A DNA stretch of 23,438 nt from a virus, in the IMG/VR virus record IMGVR_UViG_3300032284_003122, positions 1 to 23,438 of that record; one strand, 5' to 3'. Positions 14,601-22,406 of this stretch are shown here, piece after piece (the stretch's first letter is position 1; each line of letters starts with the position of its first letter). The notes beneath the pieces are model-generated. The model did no database searches. It was not told where the DNA came from and saw nothing but the letters and a program-made list of their open reading frames with translations. The position numbers were made by a program, and so were the translations under genes.

Positions 14601-15160
14601 TGAGAACTCTTAAAACATATAAACTCTTTATAGAAGAAGCAGACTTTGATATTAATCTAACAGACGAACCTGATGTTAAAATGGCTAAAGATGAGTTATC
14701 AATAACTCAAAAGCAATTGGCTGAATACAAAACAAAGAAACCTTTGTTAGATAATGCTTATCTTAAAATAAAATCAGATGCCGACTTACAAATAAAGGTT
14801 GATGAGATTATAGGCAAGGCTGATGAAAAAACACCTAAAAATCCTTTTTTAGTTGAATACCTACATGTTGCTAATCTTAAAAGAAAAGTTGATAATCTTC
14901 AAAATAGTATTGCTGATGATAAAGTTAAAAAAGATGATTTTAGTAGTCAACTACAAAGTATAACCGACGACAGCACAAAACAATCTGTAAATGGTAAAAT
15001 CACTGATATAACCAACAGAATATCGACAAATACGACAACTATAGCTTCTTTAGTTAAAGATATAGCAGAAGCACAAAAGTCATTAGATGATAAAATGAAA
15101 GATGTAGAAAAAAATATGATGGATAATATCAAGAAGATGTCAAGTCAGACATCAAAATAG
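14600..15160 (+). CDS. Coiled-coil protein with strong T4-like capsid-targeting N terminus
   Basis: The N terminus M-R-T-L-K-T-Y-K-L-F-I-E-E-A-D is the closest match in the window to the T4 capsid-targeting sequence (MKTYQEFIAEA), including the I-E-E/A junction expected for the prohead protease. The remaining 170 residues are almost entirely helical and charged, with coiled-coil heptads (residues 30-60, 90-120 and 140-180) and no enzyme motif. Its start overlaps the stop of the large gene by one base, so the two are made together. In T4 the internal proteins packed with the DNA are small, basic or helical and carry this signal. I infer an internal head or core role; scaffolding is an alternative. 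Confidence 0.7.
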   Translation: MRTLKTYKLFIEEADFDINLTDEPDVKMAKDELSITQKQLAEYKTKKPLLDNAYLKIKSDADLQIKVDEIIGKADEKTPKNPFLVEYLHVANLKRKVDNLQNSIADDKVKKDDFSSQLQSITDDSTKQSVNGKITDITNRISTNTTTIASLVKDIAEAQKSLDDKMKDVEKNMMDNIKKMSSQTSK

Positions 15161-15183
15161 AAAAAATATCATTTTTTACATTT

Positions 15184-15191
15184 TATATATA
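15184..15191 (+). promoter_or_regulatory. TATATATA promoter-like box before the sheath gene
   Basis: It lies 30 bases upstream of the sheath ATG. T4 late promoters are TATAAATA; this box may be the equivalent element for structural genes here. Confidence 0.4.
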
Positions 15192-15221
15192 CTCTATAAC
15201 ATAAAAAAAAATATTAAAAAT

Positions 15222-18200
15222 ATGGCAATTCAAATTGGAAAATACAAAAGACCAGGAATCTTCATAGAAGAGTATGATAATTCAATTATAACATCTCAAG
15301 TTGTTGAGGGTATTACTAATATGGTTATTGGTGTTTCTAAAAAAGGACCAGTAAACACACCTATTAGACTTACAACTCTTAGCGACCTAGAGTCGATATT
15401 TGGTCAACTTGACAGAGGCTTGGAAAGAAAAGGTTCATTTTTCCACAGAACTATCCAAAAAATGTTAGAATCTGCTCCGGTATACGCTATCAATCTTTTA
15501 AGTACAGATGATACTCTTGATGTTATTGATTATAAATCATTATCAGCTTCTGCTGGATATATGAACGACATCGAAAGAAGTGGTGCATACAGAAGATTCT
15601 TTGACACTACTGGCTTCTGGAAAAGAGATACAGAATCTTTCATCAATTTAACTAAAGGTAATACTGGTTATACTGAGAGAGCTTTCAATATCACTAACCT
15701 TTCTGATAAATATATTACTACATTTATCATTAAAAGTGATAGAACTGGTTTCGACAGAACCCTTATCGAATGGTATGGTTCTCAAGAAAAACTTCCGCCA
15801 TATGTAAATGCTAATGACTGGGCATCTGACTACTTAGTAGATGTTTTAGTTGTAGGTGGTGATTGGACTGATTACCAAACTTTAGCAGTTGACAATAGAT
15901 GGAAATCTTACTTCAACACATCTGGTCTTATTAAAGAACAGATTGGAAACTTCGCTAATGATAGAAATGTTACTTTATTAGCTTATTATCAAGGATTGTC
16001 ATTAATTCCATATTTTAGAGATGCCAACGGTACTAATATTTTTATTGAAACAACAATTAACAGAGATACAGATAAAACTGGTTTATTCTGCGCTTTTAAC
16101 TCAGATTTAGTTGAAACAGATTACTACAACGGTTTATTAGACTTAGTAGGTCAAACAACTGCAGGTATTGATGAATCATCAATTGAGTTCTTGTCTTATA
16201 AAGAAACAATCGCAGAGTCTATTGAAATTACAAATACTCCATTAGACTTACCAGGTAACGTTACAGCTTTAACAAACGTAACATACAACTATAATGGACA
16301 ACCATACCACGCATTTGATAATGGTAATGGCCCTGAAAGCACTGGTGTAATCGCATATGGTGAAAACAGAACATTCTGGTTTGGTGAAGGTTATGTGTAT
16401 AACGTAACAAGAAATGGTGCTACATCATCAGCTTCTGCTTCTATCGTAGTTACCTACAATGTAGCAGATAATGCCTTTGCTATGATAGGTGATGTTCAAG
16501 TTCCGGTTTCTGCAACAACATCATTAACTATAAGTGCAACTGACTATTCAGTTTCTTCAGCTACATTATCATTTGTATCTACATTTGTATTGGATAGCAC
16601 AGGAGCTATAACAATGGTTTCTAACACAACTGGTTCAACATCGGATGTAAATACTACACACCCATCAGTTCCAGCAACTGATATCGTTCTAGGTTATGCT
16701 AACTTTAGAATGATTAACGGTCAAATTATACCTGACTCACTTACTATAACAGATGTAAACGTAGACTTAAATAGTTTTGTAGATCTTAGTTATGGTACAG
16801 GTGGTTCTGATGATTATTATATCACTAACTTAGGTTCTGGTTCTATCAAGGTAGAATTTATGAACACTAACGCAACACCTACAAGTGCTAACTACCAACA
16901 ATATAGAAGAATTAAATTATTCAACAAGTTGGTAAGTCTTATTAGTTCAGTTAACAAAGACAAAATGGTATTAAATCTTGGTCCAGCTAATAACTTTGAT
17001 AAAGTTAGCTTATCAGGAATGACAATAACAAATATTGTTACTACAACAACTGCTAACAAATCATTTGTATTAAATACAGGATTATCAAGTGGTCAATTAT
17101 CTGATATACTTGCTGGTTTCTTTGTAGTTTACACAGTAGATAATGAACTTATAATGGGTGAAGATTCTATGACTACTAAAATGGAAGCTGCTACAACTTC
17201 AGATGGTGTCGTAGGTTTATACTCTAAATACTACACAAACTACTATGATGGTATTATCAACACTGGTGATTTCTTCTATACTAATAGAGTTCCTCAGTCA
17301 ATGATACAAAACGGCGAAACTTACACTATTATATTCATTGATGGTGAAACAGCTACAGGTGCAACATCTGCATATGCTGGTCATAATTATGTTATATTTG
17401 ATGGTGCTGTTGACCCAGCCTTCAATGTATATGAACAATTTATTGTTCCAGATTCTACAAAAAATACTGGTTCATTTATAATAGCATCAAATACTGCACC
17501 TGCAACTTTAGCAACTCACTTAGGTTATAGTGGTTATTTTGCTTATGAAGTTAGTGAGGCTGTAGTATATGAAGAAGTTATGAATGTTTCTGAAATTTAT
17601 GACTACATTAATAAGAAATTTATTAAAATGTATCTAAATAGTGGAGATCTTTATGTTGGATTCTTTGATGATGCTGCATTCAGTGGTAATACAGCTCTTG
17701 ATATAATAGCTAATAATACTATCTATATTCAATCAGAAAAATCAAACTTCACTCAAACAGTTGAAATTGAAGTTCCTTCTGGATATGTTCAAGTACCTAA
17801 TAAAATACTTGTTAAGTCAAGTAGATATACTGAAATCGTTCCTGGTAACTTCTTATTAGCAGAAGGTTGGAATACAACACCTGAAGCTGGTGTACCTAGA
17901 AAACTTACAAGAATTCTAACTAAGAAAGCTTACAGTGGTGACTCAACATTATCTGAAATCACTTGTGATGATAAGATTTATAAAGTTAACTATGGTGGAC
18001 GTTTAGAAACAACTAGATATACAGCAATTGAAGACTATGCTCTTACTTACAAAGGTATTGCTATGAAAGGATTTAGAATCAGAACAGCTTCTTTACCTGA
18101 CGGTACTGAATCAAGACAAAATACAATATTAAATATTGTTGCTAAAGGAACTCCTTTATTCAAAGCAATAACTAACAAAGAAGCTATTGACTTTAGATAT

Positions 18201-19112
18201 TTAATCGACTCATTCGGTCTTGGTTTAACTGAAAGATCTAAACAACAATTAGTAGATATTTGTGGTGAAAGATTAGACGCTCTTGGAATTATTAATATGC
18301 CTTCTATGAAGGAGTTCAAGAACTCAACATCTCCATCATTTATGGACAATGACCCAACATCTCCTACATATGGTACTCTTAGACTTGACTATGTAGCAGA
18401 AGGCGGTGACCCAACAAGCTCTCCTGCATTCCTTTACTCTTTTGGTGATGGATTAGGTTCAACTTCAGTAGGTTACTTTATGCCTTATGTTACAGTTGAT
18501 GACAATGGTAGACCAATAGATGTACCACCAGCAGCTTGGGTAGCTTCAACTTATATGAGAAAACACATCTCTAATGTAAGTGGTGTTACTCCTTGGACAA
18601 TCGCAGCAGGTGTTACTAATGGTAGAATCACTAACATTACAAAAACTGAAATGGATTTCACTCCAACTGATATCGAATACATAAATGGTGCTCAAATGAA
18701 CCCAATTGTGTTCAAGAGAAACAGAGGAAATGTAATTGAAACTGAAAATACAGCTCAAACACTTTACAAATCAGCTCTTTCATACTTACACGTTAGAGAG
18801 GTGTTGATTGAACTTGAGAGAGAATTATCAAGAATGTTATTAGACTTCCAATGGAAATTTAATACACCTGATGTTAGATCAGAAATTAAACTTAGAGCAG
18901 ACGTTATCTGTGAAACTTATGTAAGTAAGAATGGTTTATATAACTACTTTAACAAAATGGATGAAGAAAATAACACAAGTGAAATCATCGACAACCAAAT
19001 TGGTGTTCTTGATACTTATGTTGAACCAATCAAGGGTATGGGTATTATTGTAAATAATATTACAATCTTGAGAACAGGTGCTATCTCAGCAGGTGGATTC
19101 ATAAACGGATAA
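15222..19112 (+). CDS. gp18: Tail sheath protein (gp18-like), about twice the usual length
   Basis: The N terminus (residues about 5-100: G-K-Y-K-R-P-G-I-F-I-E-E-Y-D, then V-V-E-G-I-T-N-M-V-I-G) and the C-terminal domain (about 960-1296, ending with I-K-G-M-G-I-I-V-N-N-I-T-I-L-R-T-G) are typical of contractile-tail sheath proteins. The sheath contracts to drive the tail tube into the host. At 1296 residues it is about double T4 gp18 (659). The extra length is in the middle: a Ser/Thr-rich, beta-rich stretch at about 334-560 and a further beta-rich part to about 950, likely domains protruding from the tail surface. Codons ending in C (TTC, AAC, GAC) are more frequent than in neighbouring genes, in keeping with high expression. 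A strong terminator follows directly. Confidence 0.93.
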   Translation: MAIQIGKYKRPGIFIEEYDNSIITSQVVEGITNMVIGVSKKGPVNTPIRLTTLSDLESIFGQLDRGLERKGSFFHRTIQKMLESAPVYAINLLSTDDTLDVIDYKSLSASAGYMNDIERSGAYRRFFDTTGFWKRDTESFINLTKGNTGYTERAFNITNLSDKYITTFIIKSDRTGFDRTLIEWYGSQEKLPPYVNANDWASDYLVDVLVVGGDWTDYQTLAVDNRWKSYFNTSGLIKEQIGNFANDRNVTLLAYYQGLSLIPYFRDANGTNIFIETTINRDTDKTGLFCAFNSDLVETDYYNGLLDLVGQTTAGIDESSIEFLSYKETIAESIEITNTPLDLPGNVTALTNVTYNYNGQPYHAFDNGNGPESTGVIAYGENRTFWFGEGYVYNVTRNGATSSASASIVVTYNVADNAFAMIGDVQVPVSATTSLTISATDYSVSSATLSFVSTFVLDSTGAITMVSNTTGSTSDVNTTHPSVPATDIVLGYANFRMINGQIIPDSLTITDVNVDLNSFVDLSYGTGGSDDYYITNLGSGSIKVEFMNTNATPTSANYQQYRRIKLFNKLVSLISSVNKDKMVLNLGPANNFDKVSLSGMTITNIVTTTTANKSFVLNTGLSSGQLSDILAGFFVVYTVDNELIMGEDSMTTKMEAATTSDGVVGLYSKYYTNYYDGIINTGDFFYTNRVPQSMIQNGETYTIIFIDGETATGATSAYAGHNYVIFDGAVDPAFNVYEQFIVPDSTKNTGSFIIASNTAPATLATHLGYSGYFAYEVSEAVVYEEVMNVSEIYDYINKKFIKMYLNSGDLYVGFFDDAAFSGNTALDIIANNTIYIQSEKSNFTQTVEIEVPSGYVQVPNKILVKSSRYTEIVPGNFLLAEGWNTTPEAGVPRKLTRILTKKAYSGDSTLSEITCDDKIYKVNYGGRLETTRYTAIEDYALTYKGIAMKGFRIRTASLPDGTESRQNTILNIVAKGTPLFKAITNKEAIDFRYLIDSFGLGLTERSKQQLVDICGERLDALGIINMPSMKEFKNSTSPSFMDNDPTSPTYGTLRLDYVAEGGDPTSSPAFLYSFGDGLGSTSVGYFMPYVTVDDNGRPIDVPPAAWVASTYMRKHISNVSGVTPWTIAAGVTNGRITNITKTEMDFTPTDIEYINGAQMNPIVFKRNRGNVIETENTAQTLYKSALSYLHVREVLIELERELSRMLLDFQWKFNTPDVRSEIKLRADVICETYVSKNGLYNYFNKMDEENNTSEIIDNQIGVLDTYVEPIKGMGIIVNNITILRTGAISAGGFING

Positions 19113-19131
19113 TAAACATTAAATTTATACT

Positions 19132-19163
19132 AAAAAGAGGAAAGTGAAAACTTTCCTCTTTTT
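19132..19163 (+). terminator. Strong terminator after the sheath gene
   Basis: A 13-base stem, AAAAAGAGGAAAG (19132-19144) with CTTTCCTCTTTTT (19151-19163), closes a six-base loop and is followed by more T. Confidence 0.9.
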
Positions 19164-19195
19164 TTTATTATAACCATAGGGATAATAAACCCACG

Positions 19196-19203
19196 AATAT
19201 ATA
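19196..19203 (+). promoter_or_regulatory. AATATATA promoter-like box
   Basis: It lies 20 bases upstream of the ATG at 19224, directly after the sheath terminator. Confidence 0.42.
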
Positions 19204-19223
19204 ATAAAAAATAAATAATTAAT

Positions 19224-20162
19224 ATGTCTGAACAAAATAATATGAGCGAAGAAGATTACTTAAAGAAACATCTTGGTAATTTAGAAGCTTCTAAGAGTCA
19301 AAGTAACTCTGATATTCCATTTGTAGAACAACCAAAAATTGACAACACAAGAACTACAGATCTTCAGTTTTTTAATTTTGATATTAAAGAATTACCTTGT
19401 GGTGATTTTTATCCAGCAGGTACTATATTTATGGTGAGACCAGCTCAGGTAAAAGAAATTCAAGCATATTCAATGGTTGATGATCAAAACTTCTATGATA
19501 TTGTTGAAAAAATGAATGATATTCTACAATCTTGTGTTAGAATTAAATACTCAGATGGTAAAATGGGATCTTACCTTGAAATAAAAGACCAAGATAGATT
19601 ATTCTTAATATTCTTAGTTAGAGAATTAACATTCCAACAAGGCAATTCATTAACAGTAACTACAAGATGTGGTTGTGGTAATGATTTACAATTAGAGTTA
19701 AAAAGAGAAAACTTTTCTTTTCATAAAATTGATGAAAAGCTTGATAGATATTTCAGTGCTTCTACAAGATCATATCATTTTACCACTGTAAATGGCAAAG
19801 AATTTGAGTTAACTCCACCAAACATTGGCTTACAAAAAGCCTTCACCGATTATATACTAAAAGAAAATAATGAAAAAAGAACTCCAAATTTATCTTTTTT
19901 GAAAATTATTCCTTTTATGTTATCAGGTAGATCTTCAATAACTTATGAAGGTATTAAAGCTAAATTAAAAGAGTTTGAAGAAATTGATGATATTTCTTTC
20001 CAATTCTTAAATGCAGCAGTTAGTAAAATGACATTTGGTATCAAAGAATTGAAGAAAACTTGTTCGTGTGGTGAGGAGGTCCACACAGATATGCAATTTC
20101 CCAACGGAGCGTCAGGTATTTTCGTTATTCATGATGCCTTTGAAGCATATATTAAAGAATAA
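19224..20162 (+). CDS. gp26: Baseplate hub protein (T4 gp26-like)
   Basis: After a disordered acidic N terminus (about 45 residues), the 312-residue protein has the layout of the T4 baseplate protein family. L-P-C-G-D-F-Y-P-A-G-T lies near residues 57-67, then V-R-P-A-Q-V-K-E-I, and D-Q-D-R-L-F-L-I-F-L-V-R-E-L-T-F near 122-137. Two C-x-C pairs, Cys149/Cys151 (R-C-G-C-G) and Cys280/Cys282 (T-C-S-C-G-E), can bind one zinc. In T4 the hub protein gp26 takes part in building the central baseplate. The chain is longer than T4 gp26 (208 residues). A second ORF in the +1 frame overlaps its end and continues past the stop. Confidence 0.75.
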   Translation: MSEQNNMSEEDYLKKHLGNLEASKSQSNSDIPFVEQPKIDNTRTTDLQFFNFDIKELPCGDFYPAGTIFMVRPAQVKEIQAYSMVDDQNFYDIVEKMNDILQSCVRIKYSDGKMGSYLEIKDQDRLFLIFLVRELTFQQGNSLTVTTRCGCGNDLQLELKRENFSFHKIDEKLDRYFSASTRSYHFTTVNGKEFELTPPNIGLQKAFTDYILKENNEKRTPNLSFLKIIPFMLSGRSSITYEGIKAKLKEFEEIDDISFQFLNAAVSKMTFGIKELKKTCSCGEEVHTDMQFPNGASGIFVIHDAFEAYIKE

Positions 20163-20385
20163 GCTTCTATTACAAAAGCACTTTCATACACAAGAAATAT
20201 CTATGGATGATTGGCCTTTTTGGATGTTTGAAGAAAACATTAAAATGGTTAATGAGATTGTTGAAGAGGAAGAAACTTCTAGAAAGAAACAAGAACAAGA
20301 ACAACAAAAAGGAATGCCAAACTTTGATGCTAATTCAATGATGAGAAATGCCTCAAATATGACAGGTAATTTACCAAAGTTCTAA
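20131..20385 (+). CDS. Small protein overlapping the gp26-like gene (possible frameshift extension)
   Basis: The frame is +1 relative to the gp26-like gene. Starting at ATG 20131 (or 20134) it codes 84 residues and overlaps the upstream gene by about 30 bases; a further ATG is at 20203. Translation reads as real protein on both sides of 20203 (K-H-F-H-T-Q-E-I-S-M-D-D-W-P-F-W-M-F-E), followed by a Glu/Gln/Lys-rich helix and an Asn/Met-rich tail. Short D-x-x-x-x-P-F-x-x-F-E segments of this kind occur in tail-assembly proteins partnered with baseplate or tape-measure chaperones. It may be translated by coupling or by +1 frameshifting from the upstream gene as in lambda gpG/gpGT-type systems. 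No classic slippery site was found at the stop. Confidence 0.55.
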   Translation: MMPLKHILKNKLLLQKHFHTQEISMDDWPFWMFEENIKMVNEIVEEEETSRKKQEQEQQKGMPNFDANSMMRNASNMTGNLPKF

Positions 20386-20392
20386 AATAATT

Positions 20393-20418
20393 AAACCCAC
20401 CAATTTGGTGGGTTTTTT
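20393..20418 (+). terminator. Terminator of the gp26-like unit
   Basis: Arms AAACCCACC and GGTGGGTTT with a short AATTT loop are followed by a T-run on the plus strand. Confidence 0.85.
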
Positions 20419-20426
20419 AGTGCATA

Positions 20427-20455
20427 AAAAAACCCATCTAAAAGATGGGTTTTTA
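20427..20455 (-). terminator. Terminator of the tail tube gene
   Basis: Arms AAAAACCCATCT and AGATGGGTTTTT close a short A-rich loop; the A-run on the plus strand gives the T-run for minus-strand transcripts. It stands back to back with the plus-strand terminator just before it. Confidence 0.85.
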
Positions 20456-20470
20456 ATTTTAATATTATTA

Positions 20471-21091
20471 TTAGTATCCAGAAATAATTGGAGGATTAAT
20501 AGTAAAGTTGTTATCAATATATTCATCAATGAAGTAATCATAGATAAAGTCTGCTTGAACTGATTCAATAATATTATTAGATGACCAATCAAGTGAATAA
20601 CCAGCTAACTTACTGATTTGGCAGTTTTGGAATGTTACACGTCTTAAAACAACACCTTTTTTATCATGTTGGTTAACAATAATTGTACCAATGATATCAG
20701 ATTTATAGTGAAGTGTACCATTTTGTGAGTTAAATACTAAATCGTACCAAGCTTTCATTGCGTTCCAAGTCTCCATAGAACCTTGTTGATTTACGTTAAC
20801 ATTAAACTTAATGTTAAATGAACCAGAAGTTTTTGTAGGAGTTGTTAAAAACGCTCTTGTTGAATATTTAAATCTTTGTTCTTTAACAGCAACATCAAAT
20901 TCTGTTAAGTTAAAATCTATATTCAACGCATTTTGAAGAAGTAAGATAGGGTTTCTACCTTGAGCCTGTAAAATTACAGGTAATACAAATGTCGTCTCAA
21001 ACAAATTTGTATATACTACTTCATCAGGTAACGTACCTGGTCCACCCGGTGAACCGGTGTTTAAAAGTTGAGTGAAGTGTGGTAATGGCAT
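20471..21091 (-). CDS. gp19: Tail tube protein (gp19-like)
   Basis: The 206-residue chain has the size and beta-rich pattern of T4 gp19-type tail tube proteins. It has an early hydrophobic strand (T-T-F-V-L-P-V-I-L), then Y-D-L-V-F-N-S-Q-N-G-T-L-H-Y, I-I-G-T-I-I-V-N-Q-H-D-K-K-G and R-R-V-T-F-Q-N-C-Q-I-S-K-L, and ends with D-W-S-S-N-N-I-I-E-S-V-Q-A-D-F-I-Y-D-Y. The last two match the conserved C-terminal half of phage tube proteins, where the strands form the tube wall. Hexameric rings stack inside the sheath. Unlike T4, where tube and sheath genes are adjacent on one strand, here the gene lies on the opposite strand beyond the gp26-like unit. An AATATATA box lies 26 bases upstream. Confidence 0.83.
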   Translation of the reverse strand: MPLPHFTQLLNTGSPGGPGTLPDEVVYTNLFETTFVLPVILQAQGRNPILLLQNALNIDFNLTEFDVAVKEQRFKYSTRAFLTTPTKTSGSFNIKFNVNVNQQGSMETWNAMKAWYDLVFNSQNGTLHYKSDIIGTIIVNQHDKKGVVLRRVTFQNCQISKLAGYSLDWSSNNIIESVQADFIYDYFIDEYIDNNFTINPPIISGY

Positions 21092-21117
21092 ATTTTTTTA
21101 AATTATTTTTTATAAAT

Positions 21118-21125
21118 TATATATT
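21118..21125 (-). promoter_or_regulatory. AATATATA promoter-like box before the tail tube gene
   Basis: It lies 26 bases upstream of the minus-strand ATG at 21091. Confidence 0.42.
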
Positions 21126-21185
21126 TTTCTTCTTTCTCTCTTTAGCTCTATTTTAAAATATTATGTTGTAAAAAATGCCATTTCC

Positions 21186-21202
21186 ACTATTTAATAAATA
21201 GT
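21186..21202 (+). promoter_or_regulatory. Hairpin directly before the start codon
   Basis: The inverted repeat ACTATTTA (21186-21193) and TAAATAGT (21195-21202) ends two bases before the ATG at 21205. Folded in the mRNA, it could limit translation of this gene; the one-base loop makes the full stem imperfect. Confidence 0.3.
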
Positions 21203-21204
21203 AT

Positions 21205-21540
21205 ATGAACTGTAACTATAGATATTGCAATAAAGAGATTATTTGGGGTAGACCCGATAGAAAGTTTTGTAATAAAAATTGCAAGTCTAAAGAAAAAGCC
21301 ATATCAAAAGAATTAAAAGCTCTTAATAGAAGAAGTAAAAAGAGTAAAGAATTTGTTGAAAAGTCAAATATTAAACATAACTATAAGTATAACTACGACT
21401 TAGTTCTTTATGAGAACTGTAGAACTAAAGTCAAAATAATATGTCCTATACACGGAGAATTTGAACAAACACCAAATGCTCACTTATATGCAGGTAGTGG
21501 ATGTGAGAAATGTGCTAGAGAAGCCAGAAGAAAAGATTAA
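21205..21540 (+). CDS. Zinc-finger protein with DUF723-like C terminus (homing-element associated)
   Basis: The 111-residue protein starts with a zinc-binding unit C-x4-C...C-x3-C (Cys3, Cys8, Cys22, Cys26). The C-terminal half follows the pattern H-x-Y-x-Y, L-Y-E-N-x-x-T-K-V-K-I-x-C-P-x-H-G-E-F-x-Q-x-P-x-x-H-L-x-x-G-x-G-C-x-x-C, which matches the DUF723 (CapR-like) module often found in phage and homing-endonuclease proteins. It likely binds DNA; no nuclease motif is present. It lacks the AATATATA box and is preceded by a hairpin, unlike the phage's own genes. It converges with the LAGLIDADG gene, their stops overlapping by about four bases, suggesting the two arrived together. Confidence 0.65.
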   Translation: MNCNYRYCNKEIIWGRPDRKFCNKNCKSKEKAISKELKALNRRSKKSKEFVEKSNIKHNYKYNYDLVLYENCRTKVKIICPIHGEFEQTPNAHLYAGSGCEKCAREARRKD

Positions 21541-22337
21541 ACTTTTCTAGTTCTTTTAAAGAAACCTCTATTATAAGATATATTGTTTTTCTTACAACAA
21601 TTGTATATCTTTCTCCAATTACACTCAAAATGGTTGGCAATATCTATTATATCCAAACCTTCGTTTATTTTTGATATTAACAAATCAGTATCTATATTGG
21701 ATTTATTAGATGAATTTTTAGGCTTATTATCAACAATACTTTTACACTTATTATACTTTCTTTTTAAACCTATCTCATATCCAATAGGATATAAATATTC
21801 ATATAGAATTTCTATTTCTTGATGTTTTTTTATTCTTATATATGAACTACTATTTCCATTTTTATTAATTGTTCTTCTAATCTCATATTGTTTAATATTC
21901 AATGATATAAATAAGTCTTCTATATGTGACCAATCTTGATCATAACAAGATGTGATATAAAATTGTCTTGATTTATTCTTCTCATTAAAATAAAAACATC
22001 CATCACCATCAATAAGACCAAGATAAAAATACCTAACCAAATCAACGGGTATATCAGATAGTAAATCAAGCGGTGCCTTTACACTTTTATCAATAAAATA
22101 TTTTGATTGATAACTATCATAGAACTTAGAGTCACAAAAATAAATGGACATCTGAGGTCTTCTATTTTTTCTAACACGGTTCATAGTTTTAATATTTAGA
22201 AAACTTATAAGCTTTATATCTTCAACTATATCTAGAGCATCATCCTCAACTATTTCCAAAACTGTTCTATATCTCTCAATATTACCATCGGACCAAAGGA
22301 ATCCAAGGAAATAAACGAAATTCTTATCATATATCAT
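21537..22337 (-). CDS. LAGLIDADG homing endonuclease
   Basis: The 266-residue protein carries two LAGLIDADG helices. The first is F-L-G-F-L-W-S-D-G (residues about 10-18) and the second L-G-L-I-D-G-D-G (about 106-113), each with the catalytic acidic residue near its end. Two motifs in one chain mean it acts as a monomer on an asymmetric site. Residues after about 215 look like a helix-turn-helix (L-D-I-I-D-I-A-N-H-F-E-C-N-W-R-K-I-Y) that may add DNA contact. LAGLIDADG enzymes are less common than HNH or GIY-YIG types in T4-like phages. It sits between the tail tube and gp47-like genes as a probable insertion. An AATATATA box lies 36 bases upstream. Confidence 0.88.
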   Translation of the reverse strand: MIYDKNFVYFLGFLWSDGNIERYRTVLEIVEDDALDIVEDIKLISFLNIKTMNRVRKNRRPQMSIYFCDSKFYDSYQSKYFIDKSVKAPLDLLSDIPVDLVRYFYLGLIDGDGCFYFNEKNKSRQFYITSCYDQDWSHIEDLFISLNIKQYEIRRTINKNGNSSSYIRIKKHQEIEILYEYLYPIGYEIGLKRKYNKCKSIVDNKPKNSSNKSNIDTDLLISKINEGLDIIDIANHFECNWRKIYNCCKKNNISYNRGFFKRTRKV

Positions 22338-22365
22338 AACTATTCTTATTTTTTTAATATAAACT

Positions 22366-22381
22366 AATATATCTATATATT
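22366..22381. promoter_or_regulatory. Divergent AATATAT boxes
   Basis: AATATATC on the plus strand (22366-22373) lies 33 bases before the ATG at 22407, and AATATATA on the minus strand (22374-22381) lies 36 bases before the ATG at 22337. Confidence 0.38.
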
Positions 22382-22406
22382 AAAAAATAATTCCGTCCTT
22401 TTACAC

